Shown here one piece after another: positions 50,213 to 57,929 of a DNA stretch of 64,000 nt; positions within the stretch are counted from its first letter, which is position 1, and each line of letters starts with the position of its first letter. The stretch lies in contig JARLJW010000014.1 in assembly GCA_031290985.1 (NCBI GenBank), positions 1-64,000 of the forward strand. The letters run 5' to 3'. A model generated the notes under the pieces. That model searched no databases, was not told where the DNA came from, and worked only from the letters and a program-made list of their open reading frames with translations. The position numbers and the translations under genes are program-made. Source of the DNA: Verrucomicrobiia bacterium (lineage in GTDB: Bacteria > Verrucomicrobiota > Verrucomicrobiia > Limisphaerales > UBA11358).

Positions 50213-50533
50213 CTTGTCCTCCGGCAAAAGGTTGACGGAGATTCAGGCGGATGCATTCAAGGACGAGGACGATCGCCCGGGCGGGCGGACTGCGCTCCGT
50301 GAACCATGAACGGTCAGTGATATACCGGCAAAGTCCATTCAAACTATTTATGAACGCTTTTGGCGAAAATCGAGAACTGCAGGGCAAGGCTGCGCCTTGG
50401 TCAATGACTTATCGCAGCGGGAAAGCGCCAGGGGATCGGCGCAGGCCAAGACGCTGACGCGCCTGCCAGACAACGGGTACTTTAAATATCGCGGTCATCC
50501 TTTGGAACACCCGACTGGAAAATCCGGTGAACC

Positions 50534-50553
50534 GGCAGGCTGGAAAGCCTGCC
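50534..50553 (-). terminator. Hairpin downstream of the cytochrome gene
   Basis: A perfect 8-bp stem (GGCAGGCT/AGCCTGCC) with a GGAA loop lies just beyond the stop codon of the minus-strand cytochrome gene. There is no strong T-run, so it is either a weak terminator or another REP copy. Confidence 0.4.
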
Positions 50554-50567
50554 CTACGACCCGCTTT

Positions 50568-52727
50568 TCAATGCACCAGTCTCGACAACATCGCGTAGAT
50601 GATCAGCCCCAGCAGCAGCAGCCCGAGGATGAACGCGAAGTATCCGAACGATTTGGCGATGTTCTTCCAACGGAACCATTCATCGCGCACGCGGTAGTCA
50701 TCAAGTTTGCCGGTGGCCACCAGGCGGTCGTACCAGCGTTTCCGCTCGTGCAGCATTTCGGTCTTGGAGACGCGGCCGGAGAAGATGACGGTGTCCATGG
50801 GGAACTTCTCGATGCGGAAGTGCGTGTTGAAAAAGTGGATCGAGAAGATGAATCCCGCCGCCAGCAGCGCCTCGTCCGAGTGCAGGATGAGCGCGATGTT
50901 GATGGCCCAGCCGGGCAGGAACCGGGTGAAAAATTCCGGGAACCACATGATGAGACCGGAGAAGCCGATGATGGCCACGCCCCAGAACACCGCGAAGTAA
51001 TCGAACTTCTCCCAATACGTCCAGCGGTCAAAACTCGGTTTCGGGCCTTTGCCGAAGAACCATTTGTTGTGCGCCCGGAAATCATGCCAGTCCTGGAGGG
51101 TGGGGATCATCGAGTCGGGGCCGCCGAGCACGTTGAATACGCGTTTCCATTCAAACTTGCCCGTCTCGGGATTCCGCACGCTCTTCCGGCCCTTCCAGGC
51201 CTTGCCGACGAGCGAGGTCAGATGCAGCGTGAAGTAGAAGAAGGTGATGACGGCACCGAAGCGGTGCAGCATCCGCGCCGTGTCCGGCCCGCCGATGAAG
51301 GAGAACAGCACCTTCGCCCAGTCGGTGTAATAGAATTTCAGCGGCATGCCGGTGATGACGAGCAGCAGGAAGCTGGTGACGACCAGGAAGTGCAGGAAGC
51401 GTTCGAACGGCACGAACCGCGTAAACCATTCATCGCCGGCCTGGGCCTCGAACTTGGCCTCGCGGAAGGTTTTGGAATCGTGCGTGTACAGATAAATGGA
51501 GCGCACCGCCCACGCGATGGTGTGGATGCCGAAGAAGCTGAACGTGCCAATCAACAGGCCGGTCATGGCGAGAAACACGATGTGCAGCAGCGGATAATTC
51601 TTTTGATCGAGCGGGTTGGCGTGCGGACGGTACTGCGTAAACTTCGTCGTCGCGCTGGGATGACATTTCTGGCAGGTCACGAGAATGTTGTTGGTGGAAA
51701 GATGCGAGTTCGGGTCGGCGGCGGGCAGGACATCGTGGAAACCATGGCAGTCGTAGCAGGCGGCGACGTCGGGGGCGGAATTGGCCTTGCCCAGGGCGAT
51801 GGCCTTGCCGTGGTAGGTTTCGCTGTAATGTTCCAGCCGGTCCGCGTGGCACTTGCCGCAGCGCGCGTCGCTGGTGGCCTTGAAACTGTTGCCGGTGGGA
51901 TTGACGATCTGGTGCGCGCTGTGGCAGTCGATGCACACCGGCCCGCGCGCGTCGCCCTTGGCGAGCAACTGGCCGTGGATGCTCTTGTTGTAGGTCTCCT
52001 CGATGCCGACGTGGCATTTGCCGCAGGTCTTGGCGACGTTGGCGTGGTTGATGGGCGAATCGCGGTCCACGCTGCGCTTGATCTTGTGCGCGCCGTGGCA
52101 ATCGTTGCACGAAGGCGCGACGATCAGGCCCATCTTAAGCAACGCGCGGCCGTGGATGCTGTCCATGTACTGCGAGGCGGCCTCGGGAAATTCGATCTGG
52201 TATTCCTTGGTGAGATTGGTGTTGCTGTGGCACTTGGCGCAGGTCTGCGGCAGGTTGAGCTTGTAGACGGACGAGGCCGGATCCTTCACCCCCAGGATTT
52301 CGTGGCTGCCGTGGCAGTCCCAGCATTGCGCCGCGCCGGATGCGCCCATGGAATGGCTCATGCCGTGGATGCTGGTGGCGTAATCCTTCAGCTCCTTCTC
52401 ATGGCAGCTCCCGCAGTTGGGCGGCGGCAGGTTTTTGTCATGCTGCATTTCCTTGACCCCGTCGTGGCAGTCGATGCAGTCCAGCGCGTTGTGGACGGAC
52501 TTGGCGAAGCCGTTCGTGGGGAACAGCGCCATGGCCACGGCGTGGCCGTTGACGATACGCTTGTTGGCGGGGTCGAGGTGGCAGTCGAGGCAGTCGGCGC
52601 TGGCCAATTTGGGGGCGGCATTGGTGGTCGCCGCGCCCACAGCCGGGGCCAGACAAAAGAAAGCCATCGACAAAACAAACGAGGCAAAACGGTGTCTGCC
52701 CTGCCAATGGCTGAAGTTCATGGGCAT
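50568..52727 (-). CDS. Undecahaem cytochrome c fused to a membrane cytochrome b
   Basis: The 719-aa protein has a signal peptide (about 1-32). A periplasmic part follows with 11 CXXCH haem-binding motifs (first C46-H50, last near residue 358) and many extra His for axial ligation, for example SIHGMSHSMG and SIHGRALL. The C-terminal half has about six membrane helices with cytochrome b histidines (RFLHFLVVTSF, MLHRFGAV, FYFTLHLTS, LILHSDEAL, FSIHFFNTHF), like formate dehydrogenase gamma/HydC. It should pass electrons between the quinone pool and periplasmic acceptors. Geobacter CbcL has the same kind of fusion with nine c haems, but I claim only analogy. No partner oxidoreductase gene is adjacent. 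Cytochrome c maturation genes must be elsewhere. Confidence 0.9.
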   Translation of the reverse strand: MPMNFSHWQGRHRFASFVLSMAFFCLAPAVGAATTNAAPKLASADCLDCHLDPANKRIVNGHAVAMALFPTNGFAKSVHNALDCIDCHDGVKEMQHDKNLPPPNCGSCHEKELKDYATSIHGMSHSMGASGAAQCWDCHGSHEILGVKDPASSVYKLNLPQTCAKCHSNTNLTKEYQIEFPEAASQYMDSIHGRALLKMGLIVAPSCNDCHGAHKIKRSVDRDSPINHANVAKTCGKCHVGIEETYNKSIHGQLLAKGDARGPVCIDCHSAHQIVNPTGNSFKATSDARCGKCHADRLEHYSETYHGKAIALGKANSAPDVAACYDCHGFHDVLPAADPNSHLSTNNILVTCQKCHPSATTKFTQYRPHANPLDQKNYPLLHIVFLAMTGLLIGTFSFFGIHTIAWAVRSIYLYTHDSKTFREAKFEAQAGDEWFTRFVPFERFLHFLVVTSFLLLVITGMPLKFYYTDWAKVLFSFIGGPDTARMLHRFGAVITFFYFTLHLTSLVGKAWKGRKSVRNPETGKFEWKRVFNVLGGPDSMIPTLQDWHDFRAHNKWFFGKGPKPSFDRWTYWEKFDYFAVFWGVAIIGFSGLIMWFPEFFTRFLPGWAINIALILHSDEALLAAGFIFSIHFFNTHFRIEKFPMDTVIFSGRVSKTEMLHERKRWYDRLVATGKLDDYRVRDEWFRWKNIAKSFGYFAFILGLLLLGLIIYAMLSRLVH

Positions 52728-52880
52728 AGCATCGGGGGAAACGCGGGGAACGGCTTGCCAACACTTGCGGATTGTTGTGCATTTTTTGGCTGGTCAGGGG
52801 CTAAACCTTTGAACCGGCGGCGTGACCACGTAGCGCAGGCATCCCTGCTGCTCTGTAGAAACCTTTATTAAACCTGACGC

Positions 52881-52930
52881 CTCTGGCTCCCTCTCCGCCG
52901 TGCAACGGGGGAGAGGGCTGGGGAGAGGTG
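52881..52930. repeat. REP-like GC palindrome (GAGGGGAGAGGG type), copy 2
   Basis: CTCCCTCTCCGCC is followed by GGGGGAGAGGGCTGGGGAGA. It is the same family as 1336-1378 and as the inverted pair inside the glycosyltransferase gene. Confidence 0.65.
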
Positions 52931-53021
52931 GAGCAAATCACTTGCTCGAGCACCAAACCGGGCCGTTTTTCAACCCGCCTTTGTTTTGCTAACAAGTCTT
53001 CTCAAAGCGGCATCCCTGCCT

Positions 53022-53087
53022 GCGGGTTCCCGGAGCATCCTGCTCCGTGGAAATAAGAACGGTGAGCAGGATGCTCCCCGAACCCGC
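53022..53087. repeat. Long hairpin repeat GCGGGTTC-GGAGCATCCTGCTC
   Basis: The left arm GCGGGTTC-CC-GGAGCATCCTGCTC pairs with the right arm GAGCAGGATGCTCC-CC-GAACCCGC, with only the central CC/CC unpaired. It lies between the cytochrome and glycosyltransferase genes and resembles a dispersed REP family. Confidence 0.65.
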
Positions 53088-53132
53088 ACGCTGGAAACGT
53101 GCGCTACTCTGATTCCTCAAACGTTCATCCGG

Positions 53133-54485
53133 TTAAACTCCTTGCTGAATCTGCTCCGCGAAATCCACGGCCTTGCGGCAAAGCGGTTGCCAGTCGAGCT
53201 CGGCACGGACGCGAGCGGAGGATTTTTCCGCGTGTGGCTGCCATGCCGAAACCGGCGCGGCGAGCCATTCGAGAATTTTTTCACCAAAGCTCACGCCATC
53301 GAACCCGGCGAACTTCACGAGCGGATCGTTTTTGAAATAGCCCTGCACGCTTTTCAACGGGGTGCAAACCGTCGGCAAGCCGGTGGCGACATATTCCACG
53401 ATCTTCGCCACGAACGCGCAATGGGTGCCGGCAGATTCCTCGTAGGGCACGATGCCCACCGTCGCGCTGGCGAGCTTGGCGGAGACTTCGGCGTACGGCG
53501 TGAACCCGGGCACATCGGACTTGAAACCGGGAATGGCCTGCGCCCGCTGCAAAAATTTCTCCAACCCGGCAGTGCGCCGGCCCACAAAACGAAAGACCAC
53601 ATCCGGCCGCTTCGCCACCACCGTTTTCACCGCGTCAAACGCGATCTGCCCCAGGTGATGCGCATCAAACGACCCGTGCATGACCACGACCGGCGGCGAA
53701 CCGGCCGGCGGCAGTTGCTGGCGCAACGGAAACGCCTGCGCATCGTAGCCATAATAGATGGGGCAGATTTTTTCCCGCGGGTAGCCGCGAGCCGCCAGGC
53801 GGGCAGTGAATTCATCCGAGATGGCGCAGACGCCATCCACGCCATAGCGCACCGGCAGCGAAATCTCATAGCGCATCAAGGCGTGGACCAGCGGCTTGGG
53901 CGCGATATAGCTTGGCCACGTTTCCATGAAACCCGTAAGCAGATCCGGAAAATTCATCACCACCGGCACACCCAGTTTCTTTTTCAATTTCCCGGCGGCC
54001 ACGGCGGAGATGGCATGCTGCGAGAACAGCAGGTCAAACTTCAATCCGCTGCTCTTGTCTCCCTCTCTTCCCGACGCAGGAGGGAGGAGAGGGCCGGGGA
54101 GAGGAGGCTTTTGGTTTTTAGAATCCCCCCTCTCTCCGGCTCTCTCCCCACTCGTGCCTCGCGGGGAGAGAGGGTCAGAAGCAACTGGCAATCCGCTTTT
54201 TACTGCCGCCATTACCATGCGCTCCAGAAAGAAGGGATACGCGACATATTTGAAATTGCGCAGCTTGGCGTACCGCCCCATCTCCCATTTCTCAAACGGG
54301 TGCAGCGTGACGCCAAATTTTTTGGCGACGGCGTCCGCATCGGGAATCTTCGGCCCAAAGACATGCACCGCATGACCGCGCCGGGCCATCTCCTGCACGA
54401 GATAAACCGCCTCCGCCGAACCGCCGCCGGAGGGCGGATAAAACGGTTCGTGCGTGAGAAAGGCGATGCGGAGCTTGGTTGGCAC
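53133..54485 (-). CDS. GT4-type glycosyltransferase with in-frame repeat insertion
   Basis: The 450-aa protein is a GT-B fold glycosyltransferase: IAFLTHEPFYPPSGGGSAE at the N-terminus (acceptor half), VVMNFPDLLTGF, VVVMHGSFDAHHL at the start of the donor half, RFVGRRTAG, and GIVPYEESAGTHCAFVAKIVEYVATGLP with the E-x7-E-like motif. It probably transfers a sugar from a nucleotide donor in cell-envelope polysaccharide synthesis. The start is a GTG at 54485. Residues about 103-142 are translated from an inverted pair of chromosomal repeats (SPRGTSGERAGERG ... PPLPGPLLPPASGREG) and have no counterpart in the fold. Without them the length is usual for the family. Whether the insert is tolerated or inactivating cannot be told here. 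Confidence 0.85.
   Translation of the reverse strand: MPTKLRIAFLTHEPFYPPSGGGSAEAVYLVQEMARRGHAVHVFGPKIPDADAVAKKFGVTLHPFEKWEMGRYAKLRNFKYVAYPFFLERMVMAAVKSGLPVASDPLSPRGTSGERAGERGDSKNQKPPLPGPLLPPASGREGDKSSGLKFDLLFSQHAISAVAAGKLKKKLGVPVVMNFPDLLTGFMETWPSYIAPKPLVHALMRYEISLPVRYGVDGVCAISDEFTARLAARGYPREKICPIYYGYDAQAFPLRQQLPPAGSPPVVVMHGSFDAHHLGQIAFDAVKTVVAKRPDVVFRFVGRRTAGLEKFLQRAQAIPGFKSDVPGFTPYAEVSAKLASATVGIVPYEESAGTHCAFVAKIVEYVATGLPTVCTPLKSVQGYFKNDPLVKFAGFDGVSFGEKILEWLAAPVSAWQPHAEKSSARVRAELDWQPLCRKAVDFAEQIQQGV
54060..54176. repeat. Inverted pair of REP-like palindromes inside the glycosyltransferase gene
   Basis: Copy 3 (54060-54107, GGAGGGAGGAGAGGGCCGGG) and copy 4 (54126-54176, opposite orientation, with GCGGGGAGAGAGGG) face each other. 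The whole segment keeps the reading frame open and adds about 40 residues. Confidence 0.75.
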
Positions 54486-54558
54486 GGACAGACGCTAGAA
54501 ATTTTGCCGCCCGGGTTCAATCCAATTTCCAAGACTTGGCCGCTGAAAATGTTTCCCG

Positions 54559-54680
54559 CTTCCAGCTTGCCAGTGCCTCCGTGTATCCGAAACAATGCTC
54601 CCACAAATGACCATGCCATACGGGCCCCTCAGCCTGACGGGCATCCATCCCTGGCAGTTCGCCGGCGAATGGGGCGGCCT
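54559..54680 (+). pseudogene. Decayed copy of the aldo/keto reductase 5' region
   Basis: This stretch matches 56907-57048, the leader and first codons of the aldo/keto reductase gene. Shared pieces are CTTGCCAG-GCCTCCGT, TATCCGAAACAATGC, ATGACCATGC, then CCCCTC-GCCTGAC and CTGGCAGTTCG-CGG-GAATGGGGCG. A piece of about 25 bp (VIGLGT codons) is missing and the frame is lost. Similarity ends near 54680. It is a remnant of a duplication, with no coding capacity. Confidence 0.75.
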
Positions 54681-54734
54681 TTGGCCGATGACTGCTTGAC
54701 ACCTGCCGGCCACCGGGAGCAATCTCGCAAGGTT

Positions 54735-56810
54735 ATGACTCGGAACACCCTTTCAGCGAAGTCGCACGGGCTGTTTTACAGTCCCCTCCCGCTAGCCCTC
54801 CTTCCCGGTTTACTCATTGTCGCCCTTTTCGCGCCGCTCAAAGCGCCGGCAGACGGCATGTTCGTCGCGCCGAAATTTGTCTGGGATAAACACAGGGACA
54901 TCAACGAGCCCTCTCAGAAAGCCATCATCGTTTATGATGCCGGGCGCGAAGATTTGATATTACAGGTCAAATACGAAGGCCCCGTGAACGAATTCGGCTG
55001 GCTCATCCCCGTGCCCAACCTCCCAACCGTCAAAAAAGGTTCAATGAAGTGCTTCTATGAATTAAGCCAGTACACCCAGCGCCACTTTGAAACGGAATGG
55101 TTGCATCACCCAAGCAAAGGCGGTGACGAGTTCATGGCCGCCAGCCTGGGCGCTCCGGCTCCCGAACCTCCGGTCAAGGTCATCGAGATCAAAACCGTCG
55201 GTGCCTACGAAATCGCCGTTCTGTCCACCAAGGATTCCCAGGCCCTGACCGGCTGGCTCGCGACCAACCAGTTTTATTTTCCCGCGGACAAGACCGATGT
55301 GCTCGATTGCTACATCAAGCAACACTGGTGCTTTGTCGCGGTAAAAATCAACCTCGCCCGTTCCGGCTCATCTGCCACCGCCAGCCGGCTCGCCAACGGC
55401 GAATTGAACCCGCTGCAGCTCAGCTTCGCCAGCGATCACTGCGTATTCCCGCTCAAAATCTCGTCCGTCAACGGCCGGCCGTCCGAAGTGCAACTCTACG
55501 TTTTATCGCCTGAACCGCTGTTGGAAAATACGATGCTCGAAAAGAAGCTGCCCCGCATGTACACCAACAGCCTGGCCCAGGCGGCCAGAAAGGCGGAATC
55601 GTACCGGCATATGCGGCAGCTCCACCTGAGTTTTTCGCTGCCTGGTCAAAGTTCTCCGCCGCCATTATTGTCCTTGGAGGAAAAACACATCGAACAGATC
55701 CGCCAAACCCCTCAGATTTCACCCGATGAACTGTTGCCTTTCGGCCTGGTCACCAACACAGATTTGCCGGACTCCATCAAATCGGTTCCCCGGCTGGCGG
55801 ATAAATCGTGGTGGCTCACCAAACAAACCTGGACCTTCCAGCCCGCAGACATGCGCGACTTGGAATTCGATCCGGCCATCCCCATTTTCAGCCGCCTGTT
55901 GAATTCAAAATACAGCTACTACGCCACTGCGAGTCTCGGTCAATTTGGTTCCGCTGCCGTCCCGGCCGTGCTGATCGCCCTGCAAGACACCAACCCGGCT
56001 GTTCGCATCAGTGCCGCCTCGATCCTCGACCCCATGCGTGGGTCGCTCCGGGATGAACGATTCACTGAACCTTCGCTGGCCTTGCTGCAAGATCCCGAAC
56101 CGGAAGTCCGTACCGCCGCGGCGAATGTGCTTGGCGACTTCTCCCATTGGAACCCCAAATTTGTTGCACCGCTCGTCGCCGCTTTGAACGACGACAATGT
56201 CGAGGTCCGCGTCGCGGCGGAATCCGGTTTGGAACATCATCCGGCCGACGTCTCTGGATCAATCCCGCAGCTTCAGGCGATGCTGAAGAAAAACCCCGGC
56301 ACCCGGGCTTCAGCCTTTGAAGTGTTGCATCGCCTCAACGTCCCTGTGGCGCGCGCAGACCTCCTGGCCATCTTCGAAGTTCCCCGTCTGGGCGCGGTTT
56401 GGGATGCCTACAACCAGTTGAAAAATGAAACCGGCAAAGACATCTCCCTGGCCGAAGCCCCACCGCTTTTGCAAAACCCCGACCCGAACGTGCGCGGCGG
56501 CCTCGGCCTGCAGATTTTATATCAAAACGCCGGCAAGCCAGCGGTGGAAATGGCCCTGCCCCTGTTGAAAGATCCCGAAAAACTCGTGCAGATTCGCGCC
56601 GCCCAAACGTTGCGCGCGATGACGGGCCAGCCTTTCACCGAGGAACCGGCCGGCGCCTGGGAAAATTGGTGGGCTCTAAATAAAACCAACTTTGTGGCCC
56701 AACTCCATCCCGAAGAATTGCCCCGGCAACGCTTCCATCCCGCCACCTTCAGTAATGAAACCGTGGACAAACCACCCGTCCGGACACCGCCCGCAGTTCC
56801 TCCGCCCTGA
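54735..56810 (+). CDS. DUF2330-type secreted/membrane protein with HEAT repeats
   Basis: The 691-aa protein has a hydrophobic N-terminus (about 15-37) followed by DGMFVAPK. Then comes a domain like DUF2330 (about 40-330): SQKAIIVYDAGREDLILQVKYEG, EFGWLIPVPNLPTVKKGS, CFYELSQYTQ, VKVIEIKTVGAYEIAVL, and FVAVKINLA, typical of the family. After a linker, residues about 395-640 form five or six HEAT/PBS-lyase-like repeats (AVPAVLIALQDTNPAVRISAA, APLVAALNDDNVEVRVAA). The end is Pro-rich. The function of DUF2330 is unknown. HEAT repeats suggest protein binding. ATG 54735 precedes the hydrophobic start. Longer in-frame starts would run through the antisense glycosyltransferase gene. It is divergent from that gene. 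Confidence 0.8.
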   Translation: MTRNTLSAKSHGLFYSPLPLALLPGLLIVALFAPLKAPADGMFVAPKFVWDKHRDINEPSQKAIIVYDAGREDLILQVKYEGPVNEFGWLIPVPNLPTVKKGSMKCFYELSQYTQRHFETEWLHHPSKGGDEFMAASLGAPAPEPPVKVIEIKTVGAYEIAVLSTKDSQALTGWLATNQFYFPADKTDVLDCYIKQHWCFVAVKINLARSGSSATASRLANGELNPLQLSFASDHCVFPLKISSVNGRPSEVQLYVLSPEPLLENTMLEKKLPRMYTNSLAQAARKAESYRHMRQLHLSFSLPGQSSPPPLLSLEEKHIEQIRQTPQISPDELLPFGLVTNTDLPDSIKSVPRLADKSWWLTKQTWTFQPADMRDLEFDPAIPIFSRLLNSKYSYYATASLGQFGSAAVPAVLIALQDTNPAVRISAASILDPMRGSLRDERFTEPSLALLQDPEPEVRTAAANVLGDFSHWNPKFVAPLVAALNDDNVEVRVAAESGLEHHPADVSGSIPQLQAMLKKNPGTRASAFEVLHRLNVPVARADLLAIFEVPRLGAVWDAYNQLKNETGKDISLAEAPPLLQNPDPNVRGGLGLQILYQNAGKPAVEMALPLLKDPEKLVQIRAAQTLRAMTGQPFTEEPAGAWENWWALNKTNFVAQLHPEELPRQRFHPATFSNETVDKPPVRTPPAVPPP

Positions 56811-56955
56811 ACCATGATCCAACGAAGTCGGACGTCTCCGCACCAATGCCTGGTCATTGGCGCTCGCCACATCATTCGTCATTCGGAATTCGTCATTCCG
56901 CCCCCATTCCATCTTGCCAGCGCCTCCGTATATCCGAAACAATGCCTCCCGTTAT
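56811..56955. other. Leader of the aldo/keto reductase gene, source of the upstream remnant
   Basis: This 145-bp gap has a direct repeat, ATTCGTCATTCGGAATTCGTCATTCCG (in two ATTCGTCATTC-like steps, about 56873-56900), and then the segment that is also found at 54559-54680. No gene is visible. Confidence 0.5.
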
Positions 56956-57858
56956 ATGACCATGCACTACCGCCCCCTCGGCCTGACCGGTCTCCGCCCC
57001 TCCGTCATCGGCCTCGGCACCTGGCAGTTCGGCGGTGAATGGGGCGTGGACTTTTCCCAGGCCCAGGTCGATGCCATCCTCGACACCGCCGAGGAGTGCG
57101 GCATCAACCTCATCGACACCGCCGAATGTTACGGCGACCACCTGTCCGAAAAATTCATCGGCGATTACCTCGCCCGCCGGGACCGTTCCCGCTGGATCGT
57201 GGCCACCAAATTCGGCCACCACTTCAACAGCTTCCTCAACCGCGACGACGACTTCTCCCTCGCCGGCATCCAAAAACAGCTCGACGCCTCGCTCCAAGCC
57301 CTCCGCGTGGACGTCATCGACCTGTATCAATTTCACTCCGGCTCCGACGCCGTGTTTCAAAACCAGGAGCTCTGGGATTTCCTCGCCGCCCAAAAGCGCC
57401 TCGGCAAAATCCGCCACCTCGGCGTCTCCATCATGCAAAAAGGCAGTGAACTTCAGGCACGCGACTCCGTCAAATTCGGCGTCGAAGCCCTGCAAGTCTA
57501 TTACAACCGCCTCGACCGCCGCCCGGAGCAGATCTATTTTCCGCACGCGGAGAAAAATCAGCTCGGCATCCTCGCCCGCGTCCCGCTTGCCAGCGGCTTG
57601 CTCTCCGGCAAATACCCGCCCGGCGCCACCTTCCCCGGCAACGACGTCCGCGCCCGGCTTGACGCCGAAAAAATGACGCGCGATCTCGCCGAAGTTGCCC
57701 GCCTGCAAAAAACGGAAGTCCCGCCCGGCGTGCCCATGGCGCAATGGGCCATGGCCTGGTGCCTCCGCCATCCCGTCGTCACCACGTTGATCCCCGGCTG
57801 CAAAAATCCCGACCAGATAAAAGCCAATGCCGCCGCCGCCGGCCTGGTGTCCGCCTGA
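56956..57858 (+). CDS. Aldo/keto reductase
   Basis: The 300-aa protein shows the AKR catalytic set: D54 and Y59 in IDTAECYG, K85 in VATKFG and H127 in LYQFHSGS. The NADPH-side motifs LIPGCKNPDQIKAN and LGILARVPLASGLLSGKY are also present. It is a cytoplasmic NAD(P)H-dependent oxidoreductase of the bacterial AKR type that reduces aldehydes or ketoses. The substrate is unknown. ATG 56956 (a second ATG follows at 56962) matches the conserved start YRPLGLTGLRPSVIGLGTW. The longer frame from 56857 only translates leader DNA. A decayed copy of the 5' end lies 2.3 kb upstream. Confidence 0.95.
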   Translation: MTMHYRPLGLTGLRPSVIGLGTWQFGGEWGVDFSQAQVDAILDTAEECGINLIDTAECYGDHLSEKFIGDYLARRDRSRWIVATKFGHHFNSFLNRDDDFSLAGIQKQLDASLQALRVDVIDLYQFHSGSDAVFQNQELWDFLAAQKRLGKIRHLGVSIMQKGSELQARDSVKFGVEALQVYYNRLDRRPEQIYFPHAEKNQLGILARVPLASGLLSGKYPPGATFPGNDVRARLDAEKMTRDLAEVARLQKTEVPPGVPMAQWAMAWCLRHPVVTTLIPGCKNPDQIKANAAAAGLVSA

Positions 57859-57929
57859 CGCTTGCATCTGGTTGAATCAAATTAATTTAAAGCTTCCGCT
57901 CCCCGGCATCGTTTTGCCAACCTCATTTC

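Larger units (their letters stand above)
50047..50567. other. Intergenic repeat-rich region, no gene
   Basis: This 520-bp gap between convergent genes contains a 128-bp element with inverted ends (50085-50212) and a hairpin GGCAGGCT-GGAA-AGCCTGCC (50534-50553). The hairpin lies 15 bp behind the stop of the cytochrome gene and may stop transcription there. The small frames in it show no protein features. Confidence 0.6.
52728..53132. other. Intergenic region with two REP-type elements, no gene
   Basis: No gene is supported. A long plus-strand frame starts at 52986 but runs through repeats and antisense to the glycosyltransferase. The region contains a GAGGG/GGGGAGAGG repeat (52881-52930) and a 66-nt imperfect hairpin (53022-53087), followed by a short hairpin GCACG...CGTGC (53086-53102). 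Confidence 0.6.

Noticed and set aside
50397-52871. 824-codon plus-strand frame opposite the cytochrome gene
   Set aside because: It is antisense to a gene with 11 CXXCH motifs and clear membrane helices. Its own translation is Arg/Gly/Val-rich without any domain. GC-rich codon use of the true gene explains the open frame.
52986-54734. N-terminal extension of the DUF2330 frame (583 codons)
   Set aside because: It runs through intergenic repeats and antisense to the glycosyltransferase. The protein-like part begins at ATG 54735 with a hydrophobic segment.
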